Assembly: GCA_900066355.1 (NCBI GenBank)
Contig: FMEL01000003.1
Span: forward strand, 124,001-188,000
Source of the DNA: an uncultured Ruminococcus sp.
Lineage (GTDB): Bacteria; Bacillota; Clostridia; Lachnospirales; Lachnospiraceae
Direction of reading: 5' to 3'
Length of the DNA: 64,000 bases
Made by a program: the position numbers and the translations under genes. A model generated the notes under the pieces. That model saw only the letters and a program-made list of their open reading frames with translations. It did not search any database and was not told the origin of the DNA. Shown piece by piece: positions 7,523 to 16,056 of this stretch (the stretch's first letter is position 1; each line of letters begins with the position of its first letter).

Positions 7523-9814
7523 TCAATCTATAAATCTGTCCAGCCAGATTCCTTCCCCGTCTGTCTGCACAGTAATTGCTCCGTTTTTCATCGTATATTC
7601 CACCTGCGCACCGCAATCTTCCAGCCTTTTTATTGTATCTGCCGACGGATGACCATATGTATTCTTTGCCGAACAGGAAATCACCGCAATCTCAGGACTT
7701 ACAACATCCAGAAATCCCTGACAGGTCGAATATTTTGATCCATGATGTGCCACCTTCAGAAAGTCCACATCTTCCATTGAATCCAGCAGCTTTTTCTCAG
7801 TCTCTGCCCCGATATCCCCGGTAAAAAGTCCCCGAAACTTCCCAAAATGAACTTCCATGACCATGCAGTCTTCATTCGTATCACTGCCATCCGCCCCGTT
7901 TTCCGGTGCCAGAATCTCTATTTGAGCTTCCTTTGTTTTAAGCAGATTCCCCTCCCGGGCAGTCTGTACCAGAATCCCTGTCTGCTCTGCCAGCATTTTC
8001 AGCTTCTCGTACTCCTCACCTGTCGTATTCCAGTCCGGCAAAATCAGATTTTTGACACGCACTGTCGCAAGATTCTGTGCGCATAGTTCCAGAAGTTCCT
8101 CGATCCCACTGACATGATCCTGATCTGTATGCGAAACAAAAATCCCGTCCAGAGTGGCAATCCCCTGATTTTTCAGATACGGAAGGATCTGACAGACTGC
8201 TGTATTTTTCTTATTACTGCTGCCACCATCAATCAGGAAATTCTCTCCTCCGGGCATTTTAAGTACACAACAGTCCCCCTGCCCGATGTCCAGACAAGTG
8301 ATTGTCAATCCATTACGGGAATGATATCCGAAAAAGCTGACCGCCAATATCACAAACATACCGGCGACCACATTCCCCATAGCTTTTCTCCGTCTCATCC
8401 CTGATCTTATTCGCTCTCCGTCATCCCCCTTTTCCTCATTCGCCAAACCAGACTTATCAGCTTTCGATTCTTTTTCCCCTGCTGCCTTCTTCCCCCACTT
8501 CAGTCCAGCAAAAGCCACACCCAGCATCACATAATACACCACACACTGCCACAGCTGAGGACTTCCCGTGATCCAGGTGCTGTGCGGTATCCAGCCCACC
8601 ACTTCACATAGTTTTTCGTAAAAAAACAGCACACATTTCCCCGGAAATACTACCCGCTTCGCAATTTCAATCACAAATATCCCCACTGGCAATGCAAAAA
8701 TCCCACTTGCCAGCACAATCCCCGATGTCGGCAGCACAAGCAGATTCAGAATCACACCGGCAAGCGACACTTCTCCATATGCACGTAATGCAATCGGAAG
8801 TGTTATCAACCACACGATTACCGAACCGGCAAGACTTTTTGCTGTCTTTTTTTCCAGATTAAGCAGGGAACAGATTTCCGGTGTCAGGGCACCGATTCCA
8901 ATCACCGCCCCAAAAGACAGCAAAAAACTCAAACTGTACAGGTATGCCGGCGCGTCCAGCAAAAGCACGATTGCCGAAAGCGCCATTGCACTTAGGAGAT
9001 CATAGCTCCTCCCTGCTATTCCGGCACCGACCAGCACCAGAAACATTCCGACCGCACGCATTGCAGACACGCTTCCCCCTGTCATGATCCCATAAGCATA
9101 GATCAGGAATGCCGAGGCTGCACCGGCCACACCGTTTCCGGCTCCTGCCTTTTTCAACAGTCGAAAAAAGCCCATACCGGCAAAGCTGATATGCAGTCCT
9201 GAAATCGCAAGGATATGCATGATTCCAGCCATCTGGTACTGCATTTTTGTTTCTGCATCGAGATTTCCTCTCTCTCCAAGAATCATTGCCTGAAAAATTC
9301 CTGCATATGACCCGGCCGCTTCGTCCAGTATAGTTCCCGCTTTCTGGCGGATTTCCTGCAAAAACTGTCCAAAGTATGAATAACCGGTACTTTTGTCACA
9401 AACTTTCCCGTCTTTCATCTGGTAATAGATTTTTTGACAGGCATAATACTGTTTTGAATCAAATTCTCCGGGATTTCGAGATCCCGGAATCTCTTCTAGT
9501 TTTCCACAGACCCGCAAAAACATCCCGATTTGGATCTGCTCTTCTTTATTCAGATAAACTTTTATATTTTCAATGGGAATTTGTTCTGACCCGACAGTCA
9601 GACAGACTTGTTTCAGATAGACAGAAAGAGAATACTCTGCAGCCTGACAGTTCTGCACCTCGCCGCTCACAGTAAGTTTCGGATGTTCCGAAATATACTT
9701 CTGTACAGACACCGGCAGCGGATTTCCGTTTATCATGGAAATCCCCACCAGATCCGTCACATAGAGGCAAAGCATCAGAAACAGACAGACCAAACACACC
9801 GGGCGTCTTTTCAT
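7523..9814 (-). CDS. comEC: DNA internalization competence protein ComEC/Rec2 (763 aa)
   Basis: ComEC forms the inner-membrane channel for single-stranded DNA during transformation. Residues 1-30 include a membrane segment. The Competence domain (about residues 170-460) is a run of membrane helices starting near LQMAGIMHILAISGLHISF-type sequence. The C-terminal metallo-beta-lactamase-like domain (about 500-760) has LDIGQGDCC, VSHTDQDHVSGI, VAHHGSKYST and NTYGHPSADT. The N-terminal OB-fold DUF4131 region appears present. comEA lies further upstream in the same leftward array, but no other com genes are seen, so natural competence cannot be inferred. The same gene is often kept in non-competent Clostridia. 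Confidence 0.95.
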   Translation of the reverse strand: MKRRPVCLVCLFLMLCLYVTDLVGISMINGNPLPVSVQKYISEHPKLTVSGEVQNCQAAEYSLSVYLKQVCLTVGSEQIPIENIKVYLNKEEQIQIGMFLRVCGKLEEIPGSRNPGEFDSKQYYACQKIYYQMKDGKVCDKSTGYSYFGQFLQEIRQKAGTILDEAAGSYAGIFQAMILGERGNLDAETKMQYQMAGIMHILAISGLHISFAGMGFFRLLKKAGAGNGVAGAASAFLIYAYGIMTGGSVSAMRAVGMFLVLVGAGIAGRSYDLLSAMALSAIVLLLDAPAYLYSLSFLLSFGAVIGIGALTPEICSLLNLEKKTAKSLAGSVIVWLITLPIALRAYGEVSLAGVILNLLVLPTSGIVLASGIFALPVGIFVIEIAKRVVFPGKCVLFFYEKLCEVVGWIPHSTWITGSPQLWQCVVYYVMLGVAFAGLKWGKKAAGEKESKADKSGLANEEKGDDGERIRSGMRRRKAMGNVVAGMFVILAVSFFGYHSRNGLTITCLDIGQGDCCVLKMPGGENFLIDGGSSNKKNTAVCQILPYLKNQGIATLDGIFVSHTDQDHVSGIEELLELCAQNLATVRVKNLILPDWNTTGEEYEKLKMLAEQTGILVQTAREGNLLKTKEAQIEILAPENGADGSDTNEDCMVMEVHFGKFRGLFTGDIGAETEKKLLDSMEDVDFLKVAHHGSKYSTCQGFLDVVSPEIAVISCSAKNTYGHPSADTIKRLEDCGAQVEYTMKNGAITVQTDGEGIWLDRFID

Positions 9815-9857
9815 TGTCTTTCCTTTCTGTATGGCTCTGCATGTTTATAGAATTTTC

Positions 9858-10805
9858 TCAGGACTCCTTTTTGTCGTCCTGCACAACAAGATTTTCATTT
9901 TTTTCATAAAATTTGTACAACGGAAGGCTTTCCCGGAAATTGCCGTCCATACTGCCCTCAACGGAAATCTGGACTTTTTCTGCATCACAGGAATCCAGAA
10001 TAGAATTTACAACAGAATAAACCGCAATGTCCTCGGACACATCCGCTGTTCCTTCACGGAAAGCACTGTTCATATTGACATAACAGATCTTATCCGCCGT
10101 TATCACGCTCAATACAGAAGAATGTTCCGATATTGTCGGATAATGTCCCTCTTCCATTGGTCCTTTCGCAAGCTGTTCAAGAACAATCCGCTCTTTCGGA
10201 AGAGAACGCCTGTAATAGACATTTCGCACTTCCTTCACAAGTTTTTTGCCGCTTTTGTCTGCAAAATACAGCGTAAACGTATCATACCGATAGCTTTCAG
10301 TGTCTTTTCCGGAATACTCTGCAAATGTTTTGCCGGTCATTTCACCGATTTCTTCGTTTCGTGAATTTTTGAGCGCCTGTCCTGCCACTGTAAAACATAT
10401 TTTAGTGATATCCGGCACCTGCAAAAGTGTCTGCACGATTCCGGCACGTGTCATAATCTCACGTACTTTACTCATATCACTGTATTCTTTGCTGAAATCA
10501 ATGACCAGAAGATCGTCCTGTACATCATATGAATTGATCGACACCTCTTCCGGAAGCAGGCTGACTCCTCCGTCCGGAACTTCCTTCTTGCCAAGTTTCT
10601 GCATCAGATCTTTAACCATAAATTCGGTTGTTTCTTCCTTTGGCTCATACGGTTCCTCTTTCAGTACCGTTTCTGACGCATTCAGATAATAAAAACTGTA
10701 TTTACTTTCTTCCGTGCCTGACTGAATTTTCGTCTCAATGCTGCATCCTGCAAAAAGACTGCATATCAGTGCTGCCAGAAGAAGTATGCTAACTGATTTC
10801 TTCAT
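9858..10805 (-). CDS. GerMN-domain lipoprotein (315 aa)
   Basis: A secreted lipoprotein: the signal peptide MKKSVSILLLAALICSLFAGC ends in a lipobox (LFAGC) with Cys21. The mature part contains two GerMN-like repeats: LLPEEVSINSYDVQDDLLVIDFS with the following IVQTLLQ...ICFTVAG, then the copy with AKGPMEEGHYPTI...VNMNSAF and VNSILDS...VQISVEG. GerMN domains occur in spore germination and sporulation lipoproteins such as GerM. The start is the ATG at 10805 just before the lipobox signal; the longer ORF to 10895 overlaps the kinase gene. It follows the histidine kinase closely, suggesting co-transcription and an envelope role. The exact function is not known. Confidence 0.85.
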   Translation of the reverse strand: MKKSVSILLLAALICSLFAGCSIETKIQSGTEESKYSFYYLNASETVLKEEPYEPKEETTEFMVKDLMQKLGKKEVPDGGVSLLPEEVSINSYDVQDDLLVIDFSKEYSDMSKVREIMTRAGIVQTLLQVPDITKICFTVAGQALKNSRNEEIGEMTGKTFAEYSGKDTESYRYDTFTLYFADKSGKKLVKEVRNVYYRRSLPKERIVLEQLAKGPMEEGHYPTISEHSSVLSVITADKICYVNMNSAFREGTADVSEDIAVYSVVNSILDSCDAEKVQISVEGSMDGNFRESLPLYKFYEKNENLVVQDDKKES

Positions 10806-10815
10806 CCGGCACCTC

Positions 10816-12243
10816 CTACGGAATATATGACAGGGGCACGCGAACGGAAAATGTCGTTCCTTCCCCTTCTTTGCTGAATACTTTGACCACACCATGATGC
10901 ATCGTGATCGTACTTCTGGTTATCGCAAGTCCCAATCCCGTTCCACCGATCTCCCTTGAATGCGATTTATCTACACGATAAAAGCGCTCAAAAATACGAT
11001 CCAGTGAATCCTCCGGTATACCCATTCCGGAATCTGCTACTGTGACATAAAAATCCTTGTGATCCGCATCAATTGAGACGCGTACCCATCCGTCATCCAC
11101 ATTATATTTGATTGCATTTTCGACCAGATTGCTGATTGCCGAAGTAAATTTCAGCTCATCTACATCTGCTTCTACCGGTCGGAAACTATCAAGGATCAGA
11201 TCAATATTACGCTTGTCTGCAATCGGACGAAGTCGCTTGAGAATGTCCTCAAGAAGCTGATTGATATTCATATGGCTGATCTGAAGGTCAGCTGATTTCT
11301 TGTCCATTTTAACCAGTGTCAGAAGATCCGTGATAATACGGTTTTCTCTGTCGATCTCAGCTGTAATATCACGCATAAATTCCTGATAAAGTTCCTCCGG
11401 CACGCCTTCCTGACCAACCAGCGAATCAGCCAGCACTTTCATAGAAGTCATCGGTGTCTTTAATTCATGTGACACATTGGACACAAACTCGGATCGCGAT
11501 TCGTCCAGTACTTTCATTCTCGTCAGCATTTTATTAAATGCATCTGTGATCAGTTCGGTCTCTGTATAATCCGGTACAGAAATCTCATCTTTCTGATAAC
11601 CATCTGTGAGGTCTTCAATGGACTTTGTAACTCTCGCCAGCGGTTTGACAAGTACAGCTGCCAGAATATACGAAAGGAATATCGACAGCACAATGATGAT
11701 TCCTACGATCAGCATGCCTCTCTGCTCCAGTTCGCTCACGGTAGCCATCACAGCACTCATAGAAATATTTACCAGCAATGCACCCTGCATCTGCGGCACA
11801 TCAGCACTTCTGACCGGAACAGCAAGTTCCAGCGTCTGTCCATATTGACGATAGTCAGTAGCCTCTCCGCTTTTAAAGCATTTGACCACTTTCGGCGAGA
11901 TCAGTATCTTGCCTTCATCTACATTATAGGTATCTTTGACCACTTTGAAGTCACGGTCCACCAGCATGATCCTGCCACCGTAAGCATTGGACAGAACCTC
12001 GAGTTTGCTGTTGATCGACTCTGAGTTCGGATCATTGAGATAGTTTTCTTTAATGATCTGGTTGCAGAGTATTACGCACTGCGTCCGTATCTCGCCTGTC
12101 CGTACCTCAATCGCCTGCTGTTTATAATTGCCGATCATGAGCTGTGTCACAATGATTCCCGGCACGATTCCGAGAATGACCAGAATGACCATAATGCGAA
12201 AACGCAGGCTCTTAAAAAATTTGGTTTTCTTTTTTGTTACCAT
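10816..12243 (-). CDS. Sensor histidine kinase, WalK-like (475 aa)
   Basis: A membrane sensor kinase. TM1 is at about residues 14-32, an extracytoplasmic sensor domain follows to about 165, TM2 lies at about 175-195 and a HAMP linker comes next. The HisKA dimerisation domain has FVSNVSHELKTPMTSMK with the phospho-accepting His. The HATPase_c domain has NLVENAIKYN, DSGMGIPEDS, FERFYRVD and GGTGLGLAI. It starts 3 bp after the response regulator stop codon. Architecture and pairing resemble WalK/YycG of Firmicutes, which monitors cell-wall metabolism. However, there is no visible PAS domain in the cytoplasmic part and the yycHIJ genes are absent, so WalK identity is an inference. Confidence 0.88.
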   Translation of the reverse strand: MVTKKKTKFFKSLRFRIMVILVILGIVPGIIVTQLMIGNYKQQAIEVRTGEIRTQCVILCNQIIKENYLNDPNSESINSKLEVLSNAYGGRIMLVDRDFKVVKDTYNVDEGKILISPKVVKCFKSGEATDYRQYGQTLELAVPVRSADVPQMQGALLVNISMSAVMATVSELEQRGMLIVGIIIVLSIFLSYILAAVLVKPLARVTKSIEDLTDGYQKDEISVPDYTETELITDAFNKMLTRMKVLDESRSEFVSNVSHELKTPMTSMKVLADSLVGQEGVPEELYQEFMRDITAEIDRENRIITDLLTLVKMDKKSADLQISHMNINQLLEDILKRLRPIADKRNIDLILDSFRPVEADVDELKFTSAISNLVENAIKYNVDDGWVRVSIDADHKDFYVTVADSGMGIPEDSLDRIFERFYRVDKSHSREIGGTGLGLAITRSTITMHHGVVKVFSKEGEGTTFSVRVPLSYIP

Positions 12244-12246
12244 ATC

Positions 12247-12936
12247 TTACGCCTGAAAATAATATCCTACACCCCATTTGGTGTGTACATATTTGGGCTC
12301 GCTCGGATTGGTCTCGATCTTTTCGCGGAGACGACGGATATGTACGTCCACAGTTCTGACATCTCCCGGATACTCATATCCCCAAACGATATTCAGAAGG
12401 TTCTCACGGCTGTAAACTTTGTTCGGGTTGAACACCAGAAGTTCCAGCACGTCAAACTCTTTTGCGGTAAGATTGATCTCCTTGCCTGCAATAAATACAC
12501 GACGGCTCTCGCAGTCCAGTTTCAGATCTCCGGACTCGATCGTCTTTGCTTTTTCTTTTTCTTCATGTTCGGAACGTGCACGACGCATGATCGCCTTAAT
12601 ACGTGCCTTGACTTCCAGAATATTGAACGGTTTTGTGATATAGTCATCTGCACCGTAATCCAGTCCCAGAATCTTATCCATATCTTCACCTTTTGCAGTC
12701 AGCATAACGATCGGAACATTGGAAAATTCCCTGATCTGCTGGCATACCTCCAGTCCGTCCATCTTCGGAAGCATCAGATCCAGAAGGATGATGTCATATT
12801 TATTTGCCTTTGCTTTCTCGACTGCTTCCTCGCCGTCGTATGCACAGTCAACCTCCATGCCATCCTGCTCCAGATTGAAACGGATTCCTTTTACGATCAG
12901 TTTCTCGTCATCCACCACTAAAACTTTCCTGCTCAT
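12247..12936 (-). CDS. OmpR-family response regulator, WalR-like (229 aa)
   Basis: The receiver domain (1-115) has acidic residues in VVDDE, the phosphorylation Asp in IILLDLMLPKMDG, the Thr in MLTAKGE and the Lys in DDYITKPF. The C-terminal winged helix (about 130-229) has LTAKEFDVLELLVFNPNKV and DVHIRRLREKIE with the usual GVGYYF ending. It shares strong overall similarity in pattern to WalR/VicR-type regulators. It is co-transcribed with the kinase (3-bp gap) and follows comEA by 10 bp. Confidence 0.92.
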   Translation of the reverse strand: MSRKVLVVDDEKLIVKGIRFNLEQDGMEVDCAYDGEEAVEKAKANKYDIILLDLMLPKMDGLEVCQQIREFSNVPIVMLTAKGEDMDKILGLDYGADDYITKPFNILEVKARIKAIMRRARSEHEEKEKAKTIESGDLKLDCESRRVFIAGKEINLTAKEFDVLELLVFNPNKVYSRENLLNIVWGYEYPGDVRTVDVHIRRLREKIETNPSEPKYVHTKWGVGYYFQA

Positions 12937-12946
12937 TCTTTTCTCC

Positions 12947-13651
12947 TTATTTTACTGCTATTTTATCCTTGATCGCCGAAAATGTACTTTCTTTGATCCC
13001 GGGTACCTGCATGATTTCCTCCACTGTAGAAAAAGCCCCGTGTTCCTCTCGATAGGAAAGGATTGCCTGTGCCTTGGCCTCTCCGATTCCTGTCAGTGTT
13101 TTCAGAGCGGCCGCATCCGCGATATTAATATTGACCGTATCGGAATCATGCTCATCCGTATCGTCTCCCGGGCTTCCGAGAGTAGATGTACTTTCCTCCG
13201 GCATCGGATAATTTCCCGCTTCCGCTTCTTCCTGTGTAGGTACATAAATCTGCTGACCATCACTGACCGGCTGCGCCTGATTGACAAGTCTCGTTGCTGC
13301 TTCCGGCAAAAAACCTCCCGCCGCCTCGATTACCTGAAAGATCCGGCTGTCGTCTTCCATCTCATATACGCCGGGATTTGCGACCGCTCCACAGACATCC
13401 ACAAATATCTTCGCCGGCGTCTCAACAGTCTCTGGCTGAGATTCAACCGGCTCTGTCTGTTTTTCCACTTCGGCTGTCTTTGTTATTTCTGCATCTACAG
13501 CCTCCGTCACTTCCGGTGTCCTTGTATTTTCTGTCTCATTCTGACCTGCCAGCAGCATTTCACTCTGACGGTCTCTGCAACCACTCAAAGCAACACTGCA
13601 AAACAACCACAAAATACAGATGATCAGTTTATATTTTTTTCTTATGATCAT
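12947..13651 (-). CDS. comEA: ComEA-type helix-hairpin-helix lipoprotein with SLBB domain (234 aa)
   Basis: ComEA is the surface DNA receptor in transformation. The product has a signal/anchor (residues about 7-25, ending SVALSGC, a possible lipobox), a Glu/Thr/Pro-rich spacer, an SLBB domain (IFVDVCGAVANPGVYEM to GQQIYVPT) and a C-terminal pair of HhH motifs (LKTLTGIGEAKAQAIL, EIMQVPGIKESTFSAI). The domain order and C-terminal HhH are diagnostic. The start is placed at the ATG at 13651; a longer ORF begins at 13675. It is first in the leftward series comEA, RR, HK, GerMN, comEC, holA, with a promoter immediately upstream. Confidence 0.9.
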   Translation of the reverse strand: MIIRKKYKLIICILWLFCSVALSGCRDRQSEMLLAGQNETENTRTPEVTEAVDAEITKTAEVEKQTEPVESQPETVETPAKIFVDVCGAVANPGVYEMEDDSRIFQVIEAAGGFLPEAATRLVNQAQPVSDGQQIYVPTQEEAEAGNYPMPEESTSTLGSPGDDTDEHDSDTVNINIADAAALKTLTGIGEAKAQAILSYREEHGAFSTVEEIMQVPGIKESTFSAIKDKIAVK

Positions 13652-13715
13652 TCGGTTCACTTCCCTCCGTAGCATTACGGCAGACTTCCCCGATTTTCAT
13701 ACTTAACCATATTTC

Positions 13716-13744
13716 ATTTTAACGAATTTTACAGGGTTTTACAA
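13716..13744 (-). promoter_or_regulatory. comEA promoter next to the mobile element
   Basis: On the bottom strand TTGTAA (13739-13744), a 17-bp spacer and TAAAAT (13716-13721). The -35 box is only 15 bp from the proposed left end of the mobile element at 13760, so the insertion left the promoter core intact but replaced everything upstream. Confidence 0.65.
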
Positions 13745-13789
13745 CCCCGTCTCCCTTAATTAAAGATATTGTTGGGTAAAAAAGAAAGG

Positions 13790-15412
13790 TCAGTCGATTT
13801 TGCCGATGAAGCGGTAGTAGATTTCTACTTCCTGCTCACGGCTTCCGTCCTCGCCCTTGACAGCTTCGTGGACGGTTATTTTTTCAATTAGAGTGTTCAG
13901 AAGTTCGGCGGTCAGCTCCACAGGGTTGACATACTGTTTCATCAGGGCAATCCACTTTTCAGCATCCGCTGCGGTCTGTACGGCGGCTTCCATCGTTTCG
14001 TGAAGCTGTCTTATTTTTGTTTCAAGCTCCTTTTGCTCGTTCTGGTACTTCTCGGACAGCATATTGAAGTTATACTCGGTTATGCGTCCGGCAGACCAGT
14101 CCTCATACATTTTAGCAAACAGCCCGTCAACCTCGGCTTTACGCTTCTCTGCCTTTTTCAGCTCCGCAGCCTGCTTTTTCTTCGCAGAGTTTCTTTCCCT
14201 GTCGCTGGCATTGAGCAGGCGTTTCAGCAGCTTGTCCTCGTCTTTCTGTGCCAGCATAGACCAGTATTGCAGTCTTGCAAGCACATAGGCATACAGTACA
14301 TCATAGCGGATATAGTGCATGGAACACTGGCGTAATCCCTGCCCGTTCTTGCTGCAATGGTAGTACCCGTATGGGTTCTTATTCTGCTTGTTTTCCCCAT
14401 AGGCTAAAGACCATCCGCAGTCTGCACATTTTATCAATCCTGCGAAAATCTGTGTCGTACCGTTTCTGCGTTTCCTGCGTCTGCTTGCAATCAGCTCCTG
14501 AACTTTTTGGAACACTTCTTCAGAAATGATGGCTTCGTGGGTATTTTCCACACGATACCATTCTTCCTGCGGCTTCCGCACCTTTTTCTTGTTCTTGAAT
14601 GAAATGTTGCTCTGCTTGTTGTGAATGCTGTGACCGATGTAGGTTTCCTCTTTCAAAATGCTCTTGACCTGTGCTATCGTCCACGCATAGGCTTTTTCTG
14701 CGGGCGCACCGGCGTAGATATTGGCGAAAGTCCCGTATCTTTCATAGTTCAGCCAGCCGGGGGTAGGTACTTTTTCCTCCACCAGAATCCGTGTAATGCT
14801 GGCGGCTCCACGCCCGTGTACAGCAAGGTCAAAAATCTTCTCTACAATCCAGCGTGTTTCCGGGTCGATCAGAAGATGACCTTTTTTGTCCGGGTCTTTT
14901 ACATAGCCCAGCGGTGCATAGGCTCCATAGTGTGCGCCATTGGCAAATCTTGTGTGCATGGCAGCCTTGACCTTTTTGCTGGTCTGTCGGGCGTGCATTT
15001 CATTCAGGATGTTTAAGAACGGTGCAAGCTCGCTTTCTCCGTTGATGGTGTCCACATTGTCATTGATGGCAATGTAGCGTACTCCCTTGCTGGGGAAATA
15101 GATTTCCGTGTACTGACCGGTCAGGATATAGTTTCTTCCCAGACGGGATAAGTCCTTTGTGACAACGCAGTTGATTTTCCCGTCTTCGATGTCATCAATC
15201 ATCCTTTGGAAACTTGGACGCTCGAAATTTGTCCCACTCCATCCGTCGTCAATGTACTCGTCTACAACGGTCAGCCCATGCTCTGCGGCATACTGTCTAA
15301 GCATCATGCGCTGGGTCTGGATACTGCCGCTTTCCCCCTGTAATTCATCGTCACGGCTCAATCTCAAATATAGTGCAGTGTTATAAATCGTTGTATTGTA
15401 TGGTTGTTTCAC
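13790..15412 (-). CDS. Large serine recombinase (540 aa)
   Basis: This is the site-specific recombinase expected to excise and integrate the element (TnpX/TndX-like large serine recombinase). The resolvase domain has the catalytic Ser in YLRLSRDD and Arg-containing segments DEYIDDGWSGTNFERP and TKDLSRLGRNY. The recombinase domain follows (about 200-320), then a zinc-ribbon with CADCGWSLAYG and YHCSKNGQGLRQC, and a coiled-coil-rich C-terminus (about 410-510). The start is GTG at 15412, because AGAAGGAGGA lies just upstream; the ORF runs in-frame to an ATG at 15481 without a ribosome site. It lies at the extreme left end, transcribed outward. Confidence 0.95.
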   Translation of the reverse strand: MKQPYNTTIYNTALYLRLSRDDELQGESGSIQTQRMMLRQYAAEHGLTVVDEYIDDGWSGTNFERPSFQRMIDDIEDGKINCVVTKDLSRLGRNYILTGQYTEIYFPSKGVRYIAINDNVDTINGESELAPFLNILNEMHARQTSKKVKAAMHTRFANGAHYGAYAPLGYVKDPDKKGHLLIDPETRWIVEKIFDLAVHGRGAASITRILVEEKVPTPGWLNYERYGTFANIYAGAPAEKAYAWTIAQVKSILKEETYIGHSIHNKQSNISFKNKKKVRKPQEEWYRVENTHEAIISEEVFQKVQELIASRRRKRRNGTTQIFAGLIKCADCGWSLAYGENKQNKNPYGYYHCSKNGQGLRQCSMHYIRYDVLYAYVLARLQYWSMLAQKDEDKLLKRLLNASDRERNSAKKKQAAELKKAEKRKAEVDGLFAKMYEDWSAGRITEYNFNMLSEKYQNEQKELETKIRQLHETMEAAVQTAADAEKWIALMKQYVNPVELTAELLNTLIEKITVHEAVKGEDGSREQEVEIYYRFIGKID

Positions 15413-15442
15413 GGTTAAAAATCCTCCTTCTAAAAGAAACAA

Positions 15443-15490
15443 CCCACGCTTATACAATACTCGCTGGTACAAGTATATCATAAGCGTGGG
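15443..15490. repeat. 11-bp inverted repeat upstream of the recombinase
   Basis: CCCACGCTTAT (15443-15453) and ATAAGCGTGGG (15480-15490) form a perfect 11-bp inverted repeat about 30 bp upstream of the recombinase start. The right half together with a preceding GCTGGTA recurs near the right end of the element (29741-29762). This suggests a binding site of the recombinase or its regulator. Confidence 0.75.
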
Positions 15491-15519
15491 CTGATTGACA
15501 GTCGTTATTCCGTATTTTT

Positions 15520-15705
15520 TCAGGAAGCGGCGGCAGCGTGCTGGATCACATCTTCCAGCAGGCTGTCAAGCGGCTTCCCATCCTGTGCGAAATGCTCCGA
15601 TACCTTGATACGGACTTTCCCCATGACAAAATACTGGGTGCCGTCTTTTTCGGTAAGCAGGGTGCCGCTGTTTTTGTTATTGCTCTCGTTTTTGCTTTTT
15701 GCCAT
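15520..15705 (-). CDS. TnpW-like small transposon protein (61 aa)
   Basis: A small polar protein, N-terminally Lys/Asn/Ser-rich (MAKSKNESNNKNS), then TLLTEKDGTQYFVMGKVRIK and a C-terminal helix SEHFAQDGKPLDSLLEDVIQ. It matches the pattern of the small conserved TnpW-type proteins found next to large serine recombinases in Clostridial transposons. The role is unproven; proximity suggests a recombination accessory factor. GGAGGTAA lies upstream of its ATG. Confidence 0.7.
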   Translation of the reverse strand: MAKSKNESNNKNSGTLLTEKDGTQYFVMGKVRIKVSEHFAQDGKPLDSLLEDVIQHAAAAS

Positions 15706-15781
15706 AGGCAGTTACCTCCATAAATGAAATATGCCCGACAAGGGAATGTCAGACAGGTGTACAGCCGCAGACTGTCTCCGT

Positions 15782-16056
15782 GTCAACCAAACCGTGTCAA
15801 CCGGCAGAAAAGACTTTGAAAACAATCCATAGGCGCTCTATTATTACTTTTTACTTTTTCTTTGATTTCTTGGTTGACATGGTTGACAAAGGAGAGAAAT
15901 GCCCCAAATATCAGGCTTTTCCCCGTCAACCGGCTGTCAACCAAAGCGTCAACCAAACTGTCAACCGGTGGCTTTTCAGAATGGAAGTTCCATTTGCCGG
16001 GCTTCTTCTTCCGTGATTTCCTGAAAACCGTCCCCCTCCGGCGGAGCTTGGTTGAC
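15782..16056. repeat. Array of nine GTCAACC/GGTTGAC heptamers (iteron-like)
   Basis: Copies of the heptamer GTCAACC lie at 15782, 15796, 15925, 15936, 15948 and 15960, and its complement GGTTGAC at 15872, 15881 and 16050. The four at 15925-15966 are spaced 11-12 bp apart, about one helical turn. The array spans the end of the vapE-like gene and the gap behind it. Candidate replication origin or operator of the element. Confidence 0.7.
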
